This document shows, one piece after another, positions 1 through 6,831 of a stretch of 7,115 nucleotides of DNA. Both the position numbers and the translations under genes were made by a program. Source of the stretch: Bacteroidales bacterium (lineage in GTDB: Bacteria > Bacteroidota > Bacteroidia > Bacteroidales > WCHB1-69); NCBI GenBank assembly GCA_017618435.1, contig JAFZUH010000323.1, positions 1 through 7,115 on the forward strand, written 5' to 3'. Below the pieces are notes generated by a model, which saw only the letters and a program-made list of their open reading frames with translations, had not been told where the DNA came from and made no database searches. Within the stretch, counting starts at the first letter, position 1. Each line of letters opens with the position of its first letter.

Positions 1-86
1 TTATTTTTCATTTTCATTTGTATTATTTGTATCATTGAATGCGTGAAATAAGTTTTAAAACAAAGATTTCAGGAATATTCCAAACA
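1..86. other. Short AT-rich spacer at the left edge with no complete gene
   Basis: This stretch lies downstream of the thioesterase stop codon. It contains two perfect palindromes, GGAATATTCC at 72-81 and GTTTTAAAAC at 52-61. On the minus strand it has a promoter-like pair: TTTG, 19 nt, then AATCTTTG, which is one mismatch from the Bacteroidota -7 consensus TAnnTTTG. Minus-strand ATG codons at positions 35, 17 and 11 share a frame that stays open to the window edge, so a further leftward gene could begin here. Too little is visible to call it. No GC-rich hairpin terminator is present. Confidence 0.4.
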
Positions 87-524
87 TCAAAGTCCTTCAA
101 ATATCCTTATTTTATCTTTAATTTGGTCATCAATTGTTTGTGAGCAATCGTGTTGATTGTCATAACCGGACAAAACAGAATAGCAAGTGCAATAGCATTT
201 ACTTTCATCTTGTTCATCTACAATTTGTTGCACCATTTTTAGGCTTTTGTTTCCCAATTCTACAACTTTGGTTTCCACCATCACGTTACTATAAAAACGC
301 ACCGATGCAAAGAAATCATATTCGGTATGAACAAGCACCAAATCGAGTGTTTGCAAATTTAGTTTTCCTGTAATTTCTTTCAGATAATGCAATCTACCCA
401 AATCGAAATAAGCCGACAACACCCCATTATTGACATGATTAAAGGCGTCAATATCAGTCATTCTGATTTGAATGGGCAATTTACTTTTAAAGGTATAATC
501 TTGAATTTTTATTCTATCCGACAT
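87..524 (-). CDS. Acyl-CoA thioesterase-like protein, hot-dog fold (4HBT family)
   Basis: This is a complete protein of 145 aa, the usual length for a single hot-dog domain of the 4-hydroxybenzoyl-CoA thioesterase type. The family signature is clear near the N-terminus: R21-x-T-D24-x-D26 followed by NHVNN (29-33) and YFDLGR (39-44). This is the loop and central helix that carry the catalytic acidic residue in the family. Such enzymes hydrolyse acyl-CoA or acyl-ACP thioesters in the cytoplasm. The substrate cannot be read from sequence, and no signal peptide or membrane segment is seen. The ATG start lies only 10 nt after the nrdJ stop codon, so the two genes are probably cotranscribed and translation may be coupled. 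There is no clear ribosome binding site. One oddity is a C-Y-C-T-C run at residues 110-114, with another Cys at 127. The family call is firm and the physiological role is unknown. Confidence 0.85.
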   Translation of the reverse strand: MSDRIKIQDYTFKSKLPIQIRMTDIDAFNHVNNGVLSAYFDLGRLHYLKEITGKLNLQTLDLVLVHTEYDFFASVRFYSNVMVETKVVELGNKSLKMVQQIVDEQDESKCYCTCYSVLSGYDNQHDCSQTIDDQIKDKIRIFEGL

Positions 525-534
525 AGAGCAATTA

Positions 535-3417
535 TCAACTGCATTTGGAATGTCCGCAGTTCATACAAGTTGCACAACCGTCTTTATAGACAAGTGTTTC
601 CTGTCCGCATTCCGGACATGCTTGTTTTATCTTTGTGCCGTCTTTGATATAGTTTTTTAATGCCCTACTGACACCATTTTTCCATGTCATGATATTATCA
701 TCATCAAAACGGAGTTTGGACACAAGGTTTACTACATTTGGCAATGGCATACCATGACGAAGGATACCTGAAATCAGTTTTGCATAGTTCCAATATTCCT
801 CATTGAACATTCTGGACAATCCGCAAACGGTTCCATCGTAGCCGTCATTGTCTTTAAACAGAAAATCATATCTTGCAGGTTCTTGACCTATCTTTACTCG
901 TTTTACCCAACCTTTTTTGATGGCAGGGTGAAGATAGAAAGCATCGGCTCTTCCTGTGAAAATTTCATAAGGTCTGTTATTAACCAAGCCAACCACAGCA
1001 ATCCATTCCTCATCTCTGTTGCGGAAACGGATAACATCAGCCTCTATCACTTCAGGGCGTTTGGGAGCAATGCTTTCACCGAAATCAATTGTCTTTTCTG
1101 ATGATGACTTTTCCTTATTGCTGACAATAACGCCATCGCGAGAGCCTTCTCTGTAAATGGTCATGCCCTTACAGCCGCATTCCCATGCTGTTTTGTATAT
1201 CTCACTTACCACCGCTTCTGTTGCCGTTTCGGGAATATTGACCGTTACACTGATAGAATGGTCCACCCATTTTTGCACTGCCCCTTGCATTTTCACTTTC
1301 ATAGTCCAATCAATATCATAGGCAGTGGCTTTGTTGTAAGGTGATTGGGCAATAATTTTGTTGAGTTCTTCGGTTTTCATTCCTTCAAGTTGTTCCTTTG
1401 TATAGCCCTTTGTTTTTGCCCATGTTACAAACTTAGGGTGAAGCACTTGGTATTCCTCAAATGAATCTCCGTTTTTGTCCACAAAATCAACTTTTACATT
1501 ACTGTCATTAGGATTAACTTTTCTTCTACGGGTATAGGCTATCATAAATACAGGTTCAATACCTGAAGTTGTTTGTGTACACAAACTGACACTACCCGTA
1601 GGAGCAACTGTTAGCAAGGCAATATTTCTTCTGCCATACAAACACATATCTTGATACAAAACAGGGTCTGCCTCGCGTATACGTCTAATAAATGGATTGT
1701 TTATTTCTTTTTCCGTGTTATAAATAGAAAATTTTCCTCTTTCTTTTGCCAAATCTACAGAAGAACGATAAGCAGCAAGTGCCAATTGTTTGTGAACTTC
1801 CGTTGAAAAAGCAATAGCCTCTTCGGAACCATAACGAATATTCATGGCTGCCAACATATCCCCTTCTGCCGTAATGCCCAAACCTGTTCTTCTTCCGCGA
1901 GCGGATTTTTCTTTGATTTTCTTCCACAAATCTGTTTCTACACGTTTAATATATTCCGCTTCAGGGTCTTTTGATATTTTTTCCAATATCTTATCAATCT
2001 TTTCCATTTCCAAATCTACCAAATCGTCCATCAAACGTTGTGCAATAGCGACATGTGATTTGAATTTTTCAAAATTGAATGATGCTTGTGGGGTAAACGG
2101 ATTTTCCACATAACTATACAAATTGATGGCGGTCAATCGGCAACTGTCGTATGGACAGAGTGGAATTTCGCCACAAGGATTGGTAGATACACTTTCAAAA
2201 CCATGTTCAGGATAGCAATCCGGAATGGATTCATTGTGAATAGTATCCCAAAACAGAACTCCCGGCTCTGCCGATTTCCACGCATTGTGAATAATTTTAT
2301 CCCACAATTTCCGTGCATTTACTTCTTTTTTTACCAATGGATTTGATGAATTTATCGGATATTGTTGCACGTATGGCGTGTTATTTTTAACACAACGCAT
2401 AAATTCATCATCAATTTTCACGGAAATATTGGCACCTGTAATTTTGCCTTGTTCCAATTTTGCATCAATAAAACTTTCTGCATCCGGATGTTTTATAGAA
2501 ATGCTCAACATCAAGGCACCTCTACGCCCACCTTGAGCCACTTCACGGGTAGAGTTTGAATAACGTTCCATAAAAGGAACAATACCTGTTGATGTTAAAG
2601 CACTGTTATGTACCAAACTGCCTTCCGGACGAATGTGCGACAAATCGTGTCCGACACCGCCCCTGCGTTTCATCAACTGCACTTGTTCTTCATCGGTTTT
2701 CATTATAGCACCGTATGAATCAGAATTGTTTCCGTTGCCGATAACAAAACAATTGGACAACGAGGCTATTTGATAGGAATTGCCAATGCCAAACATGGGA
2801 CTTCCCTGTGGAACTATATATTGGAAATTTTTGAGTAATTGGTTGATTTGTACTTCTTCTAATGGATTAGGATATTTTCTTTCTATTCGGGCAAATTCAC
2901 TGGACAAACGCCTATGCATATCGTCTGGCGTAAGTTCACAAAGATTGCCTTCCAAATCACGCAAGGCATATTTGTTCATCCAAACATTGGCAACCATTGT
3001 ATCACCATCAAAATATTTTGTCGTTTCTTCCAAAACTTCTTCGGCGGTATATCTTTTGTCTGAAGAATACACCATTCGGTGATAGAATTTATCGTCTGTC
3101 ATTTCCTCTTCTTCTATAGGCTGTTCTGCTTGTGGTGCAACAGGAGTTGCTGCAACAGGCTCTGAAACAGGAACAGATGCTGTTGATGGTGTTGCGACAG
3201 GTGCAACTACAGATGAAACTGGTGCCGGTTCAACATCAGGCATAACGGTATGATGAATAGCAGTTGCCATCTTCGGGCGTGTCGCCTTTCTTGTGGACAA
3301 TAAACTTTCTGCCATTCTGTCAACAGACGATGTGTCTGCCGAAGAAAAAATACTCAACGTGTCTTTCGTGTCTTCTTCACGACTGCCTAATCCAAAAAGA
3401 TCTCTAAAAAAATCCAT
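535..3417 (-). CDS. nrdJ: Adenosylcobalamin-dependent (class II) ribonucleotide reductase
   Basis: This 960-aa enzyme reduces ribonucleotides (probably diphosphates) to deoxyribonucleotides using a radical generated from adenosylcobalamin; it needs no oxygen. Numbering is from the ATG at 3417. The active site is intact: NPCGE at 413-417 holds the thiyl-radical Cys415 with Asn413 and Glu417. Cys223 (SNCFV) and Cys426, 11 residues after Cys415, form the expected redox pair. GGVGHDLS (253-260) and APTGS (605-609) are family motifs. The tail is a Cys-rich zinc-ribbon-like segment with C934, C937, C948, C951, C954 and C959, typical of NrdJ and thought to help re-reduce the active site. Residues 1 to about 105 are an extra N-terminal region with a Pro/Val/Ala-rich linker; no ATP-cone was recognised. 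The longest frame starts with TTG at 3423, but the ATG two codons later is preferred. Its own promoter lies about 110 nt upstream, and a thioesterase gene follows after 10 nt. Confidence 0.93.
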   Translation of the reverse strand: MDFFRDLFGLGSREEDTKDTLSIFSSADTSSVDRMAESLLSTRKATRPKMATAIHHTVMPDVEPAPVSSVVAPVATPSTASVPVSEPVAATPVAPQAEQPIEEEEMTDDKFYHRMVYSSDKRYTAEEVLEETTKYFDGDTMVANVWMNKYALRDLEGNLCELTPDDMHRRLSSEFARIERKYPNPLEEVQINQLLKNFQYIVPQGSPMFGIGNSYQIASLSNCFVIGNGNNSDSYGAIMKTDEEQVQLMKRRGGVGHDLSHIRPEGSLVHNSALTSTGIVPFMERYSNSTREVAQGGRRGALMLSISIKHPDAESFIDAKLEQGKITGANISVKIDDEFMRCVKNNTPYVQQYPINSSNPLVKKEVNARKLWDKIIHNAWKSAEPGVLFWDTIHNESIPDCYPEHGFESVSTNPCGEIPLCPYDSCRLTAINLYSYVENPFTPQASFNFEKFKSHVAIAQRLMDDLVDLEMEKIDKILEKISKDPEAEYIKRVETDLWKKIKEKSARGRRTGLGITAEGDMLAAMNIRYGSEEAIAFSTEVHKQLALAAYRSSVDLAKERGKFSIYNTEKEINNPFIRRIREADPVLYQDMCLYGRRNIALLTVAPTGSVSLCTQTTSGIEPVFMIAYTRRRKVNPNDSNVKVDFVDKNGDSFEEYQVLHPKFVTWAKTKGYTKEQLEGMKTEELNKIIAQSPYNKATAYDIDWTMKVKMQGAVQKWVDHSISVTVNIPETATEAVVSEIYKTAWECGCKGMTIYREGSRDGVIVSNKEKSSSEKTIDFGESIAPKRPEVIEADVIRFRNRDEEWIAVVGLVNNRPYEIFTGRADAFYLHPAIKKGWVKRVKIGQEPARYDFLFKDNDGYDGTVCGLSRMFNEEYWNYAKLISGILRHGMPLPNVVNLVSKLRFDDDNIMTWKNGVSRALKNYIKDGTKIKQACPECGQETLVYKDGCATCMNCGHSKCS
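541..618 (-). other. C-terminal Cys-rich zinc-ribbon-like tail of NrdJ
   Basis: The last 26 codons of nrdJ contain CPECG, then CATCMNCG and a final C-G-H-S-K-C. The paired CxxC spacing resembles a zinc ribbon. In class II reductases a Cys-bearing tail relays electrons from thioredoxin or glutaredoxin to the active-site disulfide. Which cysteines bind metal and which shuttle electrons cannot be decided from sequence. Confidence 0.75.
3103..3240 (-). repeat. Low-complexity Pro/Val/Ala-rich linker within NrdJ
   Basis: Residues 60-105 of NrdJ are dominated by Pro, Val, Ala, Ser and Thr and end in an acidic run (EEEE, 102-105). At DNA level the octamer GCAACAGG (plus strand) recurs with variants, consistent with growth by slippage. 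This is probably a flexible linker between a short N-terminal peptide and the catalytic domain. It stays in frame and shows no sign of disruption. Confidence 0.7.
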
Positions 3418-3537
3418 GTACAATTACTCGTTATAAAAAATTTCAAAAAAAAATATCTTTGTTCAATATTCAAAATATAGAATACAACTATTTTTCAACA
3501 TATTGGCTAAAACTTTCCATACCTTTGAATACATTTG

Positions 3538-3569
3538 CAAAGATAATAGACTTTTGCTGTTATTTCAAA
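3538..3569 (-). promoter_or_regulatory. Bacteroidota-type promoter for nrdJ and the thioesterase gene
   Basis: On the minus strand a TTTG (3569-3566) is followed by exactly 20 nt and then TATCTTTG (3545-3538), a perfect match to the Bacteroidota -7 consensus TAnnTTTG with its -33 TTTG partner. Transcription should begin a few bases further left, near 3530, giving a 5' leader of about 110 nt before the nrdJ ATG. A second TTTG-like site nearer the gene (TATATTTTG, 3479-3471) has a wrong internal spacing and is a weaker candidate. Confidence 0.6.
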
Positions 3570-3579
3570 ATTTCAGCAA
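3554..3579. promoter_or_regulatory. Imperfect 26-bp palindrome over the nrdJ -33 element (candidate operator)
   Basis: The arms TTGCTG (3554-3559) and CAGCAA (3574-3579) are perfect reverse complements. Inside them ATTT (3562-3565) and AAAT (3568-3571) also pair, giving 10 matching positions out of 13. The centre falls on the -33 TTTG of the nrdJ promoter, which is where a dimeric regulator would block or position RNA polymerase. The regulator is unknown, and the sequence does not resemble an NrdR box. In AT-rich DNA the inner matches are cheap; the 6-bp mixed-base arms carry the weight. Confidence 0.4.
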
Positions 3580-3613
3580 GAAATAATTAACAAATTTCAG
3601 TTATTATTTCGCC

Positions 3614-3660
3614 CTAATAATAAATTGAATATCAATTTGTTGTATAAATATTTTTATTAG
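3614..3660. repeat. Nested inverted repeat downstream of the glycosyltransferase gene
   Basis: Outer arms CTAATAA (3614-3620) and TTATTAG (3654-3660) enclose inner arms AAATTGA (3622-3628) and TCAATTT (3632-3638), which are separated by only 3 nt. It begins about 55 nt past the glycosyltransferase stop codon, so it may mark the 3' end of that transcript. The stems are almost entirely A/T, so it is not a classical Rho-independent terminator. A role in termination or RNA end protection is only a guess. Confidence 0.4.
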
Positions 3661-3714
3661 TTTAGAACATTTTTTAAGGTAAACTTATAAAAAAATCAGA
3701 AAATACAACAAAAA

Positions 3715-5670
3715 TTATCGGCCAGCCTCTTTAAAGGTCTTCAGCAAGGCTTGCAAATCGTTTAAAACACGATAATCTTTTGCATAAAAACTATTGATTT
3801 GTGCTATTAAATCTGGATCTGTTATATGCAAATGTTCCGAAAAAGCAAGCACCCCTTGTTTTATGGCTGGCAAATCGGCATTTCTATCAATAGATGCAGC
3901 AAGATAACCTATCCATGTTTTCTTGCCCAATAAGCAAGCAAAAATATTTTTCACATACTTTCCTTTGTTTTTCACCACCCACACATTCAAAACAAAAGTG
4001 CCAAGCAAAAACAAGGAAACGGAAATATCGAACAGTCTCTTTTTTATACGATTATCCTTATTGCCAATGGAGTTGATATTCATTGCATACATTTCTCCTG
4101 AAGTGCTGATAGAATGGCTTCCTATGATATAATTGCCGTTTTCCGGAGCAATTTTATAATCTAAATTGGCAGAACTAAGTGTTGTCATTAAATTGATAAT
4201 CTGTTTTATCGAAAAATTCTGTTCGCAAAACACCAACTCCCCTATTTTATAGACATCAATTATCTCATTCAATTGTCCGATATGACCGATGTAATTTTTA
4301 TTGGGTTTTTCTTCTTCCAAATAATATACATAACCGATAAAATCTGTCGTATAATTGACTTTTCTCAGCAAATTGTCCACCTTTACAACAGATTGTTCAT
4401 CTCCGATAATCAAAATACGGTGGCGAACATTATTTTCAAGGGGATAGTTTTGGAGATGCAATTTTCCCACAATGGCTCTCAACAGAGAAGTTACTACAAA
4501 AGTCCAACCGATACCCAACAACAATACGGCTCTTGAAAAACGCCACTGCTCACTCATCAATGCGTATCCCAACAACAACACAACGGCACCTGTTACAACA
4601 CCTTTGCTAACTTTTTGCACATTGATAGGTATTTTGTACCCTTTGTTGAAAAATATACACAACACCCATACAAGAGCATAGACAGGTAAAATAACATAAA
4701 GAAAAACATTGGAATATTGCTCATTATCAGGCATAATACGAGCATGCCAATAAAAGGCACATGCCAATAACCCCCCATAGATAAACAAGAAATCAACAAA
4801 TGGCATCAACAACTTTAAAACCACCCGCTTGACTATTGCCAAAGCCGCCCGAAGGCAAATGGCCAAACTGATAAGAAAATTGAACAATTTGGCATTATTG
4901 GCAGAAAAATGTTTTTGAGCAAAAATCTGCATGGCTTTATAAAAAACAATAACATAATTGATACTGCTTTTTTTCGTGCTTTCACCTTTGTAGTGTATAA
5001 TTCTTGTTTGCGGAAAATAATAATTGTCATATCCCCCTTGCGTTATACGATACGAAAGGTCTATATCTTCCCCATACATAAAATAGTCTTCATCTAACAA
5101 ACCGACTTTATCCAAAGCAGTCTTACGCAAAAGCATAAACGCCCCCGAAAGCACCTCCACCTTATTTATCTCATCTTCATCTAAATAAGTCAAATGATAT
5201 TTACCAAAACGTTTGGATTTTTTAAACAAAGCAGACAAACCGAATATTTTATAGAAAGCCACACTCGGAATAGGCAAACTGCGTTTCGATTCGGGAAGGA
5301 ATTTTCCCTTGCCGTCCACCATTTTCACACCCAAAGCTCCACATTGCGGGTGTTCGTCCATAAAAGCAAGTACCTTTTCAAAAGTATCGGGTTCTACAAC
5401 GGTATCGGGGTTCAATAACAAAACATACTCGCCACTACTCATCCGGATAGCCTGATTGTTGGCTTTGGAAAAACCCAAATTCTTTGTATTGGCAATCAAC
5501 TTCACTTGTGGAAAATGTTGTTTTACCAATTCAACAGAATTATCCACAGAATTATTATCAACCACAAACACCTCCGCATCGATATTGTCTATGGCTCTAT
5601 AGACCGACCGAAGACATTGCTCCAAAAAATAGGCAACATTATAATTGACAATAATAATACTGATTTTCAT
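3715..5670 (-). CDS. Family 2 glycosyltransferase fused to a membrane module resembling a sugar-phosphotransferase
   Basis: With the ATG at 5670 this is a 651-aa protein. Residues 1 to about 260 are a GT-A glycosyltransferase of the rhamnosyltransferase-like COG1216 type. It begins at once with MKISIIIVNYN, then VVDNNS (36-41), NLGFSKANN (64-72), the metal/nucleotide-binding NPDT (87-90) and YGEDIDLSYR (199-208). Hydrophobic segments follow at about 292-310, 321-342, 357-372 and 379-399, then a Rossmann-like start RHRILIIGD (416-424), then KKRLFDI (543-549) leading into another hydrophobic helix. That order matches the non-catalytic half of polyprenyl-phosphate sugar-phosphotransferases (WbaP/WcaJ type), but their catalytic KFRSM-type motif is missing. 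It probably transfers a sugar onto an envelope glycan intermediate at the inner membrane. An upstream ATG at 5700 would overlap the acyltransferase gene by 26 nt. The chosen start leaves 4 nt and fits the family N-terminus. Confidence 0.85.
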   Translation of the reverse strand: MKISIIIVNYNVAYFLEQCLRSVYRAIDNIDAEVFVVDNNSVDNSVELVKQHFPQVKLIANTKNLGFSKANNQAIRMSSGEYVLLLNPDTVVEPDTFEKVLAFMDEHPQCGALGVKMVDGKGKFLPESKRSLPIPSVAFYKIFGLSALFKKSKRFGKYHLTYLDEDEINKVEVLSGAFMLLRKTALDKVGLLDEDYFMYGEDIDLSYRITQGGYDNYYFPQTRIIHYKGESTKKSSINYVIVFYKAMQIFAQKHFSANNAKLFNFLISLAICLRAALAIVKRVVLKLLMPFVDFLFIYGGLLACAFYWHARIMPDNEQYSNVFLYVILPVYALVWVLCIFFNKGYKIPINVQKVSKGVVTGAVVLLLGYALMSEQWRFSRAVLLLGIGWTFVVTSLLRAIVGKLHLQNYPLENNVRHRILIIGDEQSVVKVDNLLRKVNYTTDFIGYVYYLEEEKPNKNYIGHIGQLNEIIDVYKIGELVFCEQNFSIKQIINLMTTLSSANLDYKIAPENGNYIIGSHSISTSGEMYAMNINSIGNKDNRIKKRLFDISVSLFLLGTFVLNVWVVKNKGKYVKNIFACLLGKKTWIGYLAASIDRNADLPAIKQGVLAFSEHLHITDPDLIAQINSFYAKDYRVLNDLQALLKTFKEAGR

Positions 5671-5674
5671 CTTT

Positions 5675-6808
5675 TCACAAAAGTCCTGCAAAGGTAGCAT
5701 TTTTATTTTTACCGCTTCGTCCGCCGGTAAGCAACGCAGTTATACGAGGAAATATGCGTGACATTATGGCATACAATATCACACAAACAAGCACGGGAAC
5801 AATGAGTTCTGCAACATAAACAATCCAAAAATGCAATGGTGTATTGCTAACGTTGCCTAAAAAGGGATAAACAAGCAAATAATGTATGATAGTAGGATGT
5901 AGCACAAATAGCAGAAAATTGCTGTTTGACAACCATTCAACGGGTTTTAATCGTTGGCGTTCAACTATTTTTGATGCTATTTGCCATGTTGGAATTACAG
6001 CGGCAATACTAAACAGTTTTTCGAATAATATAATATAAGAACCGCCTGTTACACATTGCCACACATGAATTACCAACAATAGTATTGTTAATCCAACACT
6101 TAACCAAACGGGTATTGTTCGTACAATGCTGACTATATTTTTGTTGTGTATGCCCCAATATGCTCCCACACTGAAAAACAGCAAAGCCGAAGGAAAACGC
6201 ATAAAGATAAGGTGCCAATTGTCCGGCCATGGCATAAGATAAAAAGCAGCGAACAACAACAACACGTATGGTCTTCTGTTTTTCAACAACAGATACAACA
6301 GAGGCGACAATAGGCATACTATCATCAAATCACGTAAAAACCATAATTGAAAAGCCTTTGGCATACCCTGATAACCTTCGCCCCAGCCAACTGCTACATC
6401 AACTATATTTGGCAGCGTAAAAGTATCACGTGCAATCCAGTCGGCGTGTCCTTGCCAGACAAGGACTGCCATTTGAAAGGCCCAGACAAAATAATTCCAA
6501 AAAATATAAGGAACCAATAGGGTCAGCAACCGTTTTTTTATCTTTGGCCAATAAGCCTCCATGGAAAAAATATCAGGCTTTCGGAAAAAGAAATATCCGG
6601 ATATGATAAAAAACATGGGGACCGCCACTCTTACTATTGTACGGGTAATATAGTAAAATATGGCAGAAAGCCCTTCTTGCGGCATTGATGTCAATAGCGG
6701 CGTATCGGTATGAATCAACACTATCAGCAACATTAACGGATAGCGAAGCCATTCCACTGTACGGGACAACAAACTGTCTTGTTCTATATACGTTGTTTTT
6801 ATTTCCAT
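5675..6808 (-). CDS. Membrane acyltransferase, family 3 (OafA/OatA-like)
   Basis: This is a 377-aa polytopic membrane protein with about ten hydrophobic helices, the normal size for the acyltransferase-3 family. These proteins move acetyl or other short acyl groups onto extracytoplasmic sugars such as O-antigen, capsule or peptidoglycan. The diagnostic R-x10-H pattern is present in the first helix (Arg22 to His33, in LRYPLM...LIH). It is followed by the second-helix motif VAVPMFFIISGYFF (61-74), LWFLRDL (155-161) and, near the end, FVLHPTII (301-308). The longest frame starts with TTG at 6817, but the ATG at 6808 gives a natural N-terminus. It lies 23 nt after the transporter stop codon and 4 nt before the glycosyltransferase ATG, so it is probably in the same operon and may decorate the same glycan. 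The acyl donor and acceptor cannot be determined. No extra SGNH domain is present. Confidence 0.85.
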   Translation of the reverse strand: MEIKTTYIEQDSLLSRTVEWLRYPLMLLIVLIHTDTPLLTSMPQEGLSAIFYYITRTIVRVAVPMFFIISGYFFFRKPDIFSMEAYWPKIKKRLLTLLVPYIFWNYFVWAFQMAVLVWQGHADWIARDTFTLPNIVDVAVGWGEGYQGMPKAFQLWFLRDLMIVCLLSPLLYLLLKNRRPYVLLLFAAFYLMPWPDNWHLIFMRFPSALLFFSVGAYWGIHNKNIVSIVRTIPVWLSVGLTILLLVIHVWQCVTGGSYIILFEKLFSIAAVIPTWQIASKIVERQRLKPVEWLSNSNFLLFVLHPTIIHYLLVYPFLGNVSNTPLHFWIVYVAELIVPVLVCVILYAIMSRIFPRITALLTGGRSGKNKNATFAGLL

Positions 6809-6831
6809 ATCAAACAATATCTATCAGATTA

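Larger units (their letters stand above)
3418..3714. other. AT-rich intergenic spacer between two leftward transcription units
   Basis: About 300 nt without a recognisable gene on either strand. It contains, from right to left, a nested inverted repeat just downstream of the glycosyltransferase gene (3614-3660), a 26-bp imperfect palindrome (3554-3579), the nrdJ promoter (3538-3569) and a roughly 110-nt A/T-rich leader for nrdJ. No tRNA, no cobalamin-riboswitch core and no convincing NrdR box pair were found by eye. Confidence 0.7.

Noticed and set aside
1400..1560. Extra segment in NrdJ (residues about 628-700) as a possible intein or insertion
   Set aside because: Reductase genes are common intein sites, but this stretch has no intein splice-junction residues, and a segment of this kind between the APTGS motif and the C-terminal part is normal in the class II family.
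2780..3082. Plus-strand open frame of about 100 codons inside nrdJ
   Set aside because: It lies wholly antisense to a strongly recognised gene, has no family features, and is one of many similar shadows on the opposite strand.
3418..3423. TTG start for nrdJ two codons upstream
   Set aside because: It comes only from extending the frame to the longest form. An ATG two codons later gives a natural start, and neither has a clear ribosome binding site.
3454..3461. Plus-strand TATCTTTG as a promoter
   Set aside because: It matches TAnnTTTG but has no suitably spaced -33 element and points into the antisense strand of nrdJ, with no gene to serve.
3424..3530. Cobalamin riboswitch in the leader of the B12-dependent reductase gene
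   Set aside because: The leader is only about 110 nt, nearly all A/T, and shows no B12-box-like GCCACTG sequence or GC-rich stems, so the roughly 200-nt riboswitch cannot be fitted.
5671..5700. Upstream ATG (MLPLQDF...) as the glycosyltransferase start
   Set aside because: It would overlap the acyltransferase gene by 26 nt and add 10 residues with no counterpart in the family, whose N-terminus normally begins directly at the first beta strand as in MKISIIIVNYN.
6009..6317. Second minus-strand frame of 102 codons inside the acyltransferase gene
   Set aside because: It overlaps a gene with clear motifs in another frame, starts at an arbitrary codon and shows no recognisable domain.
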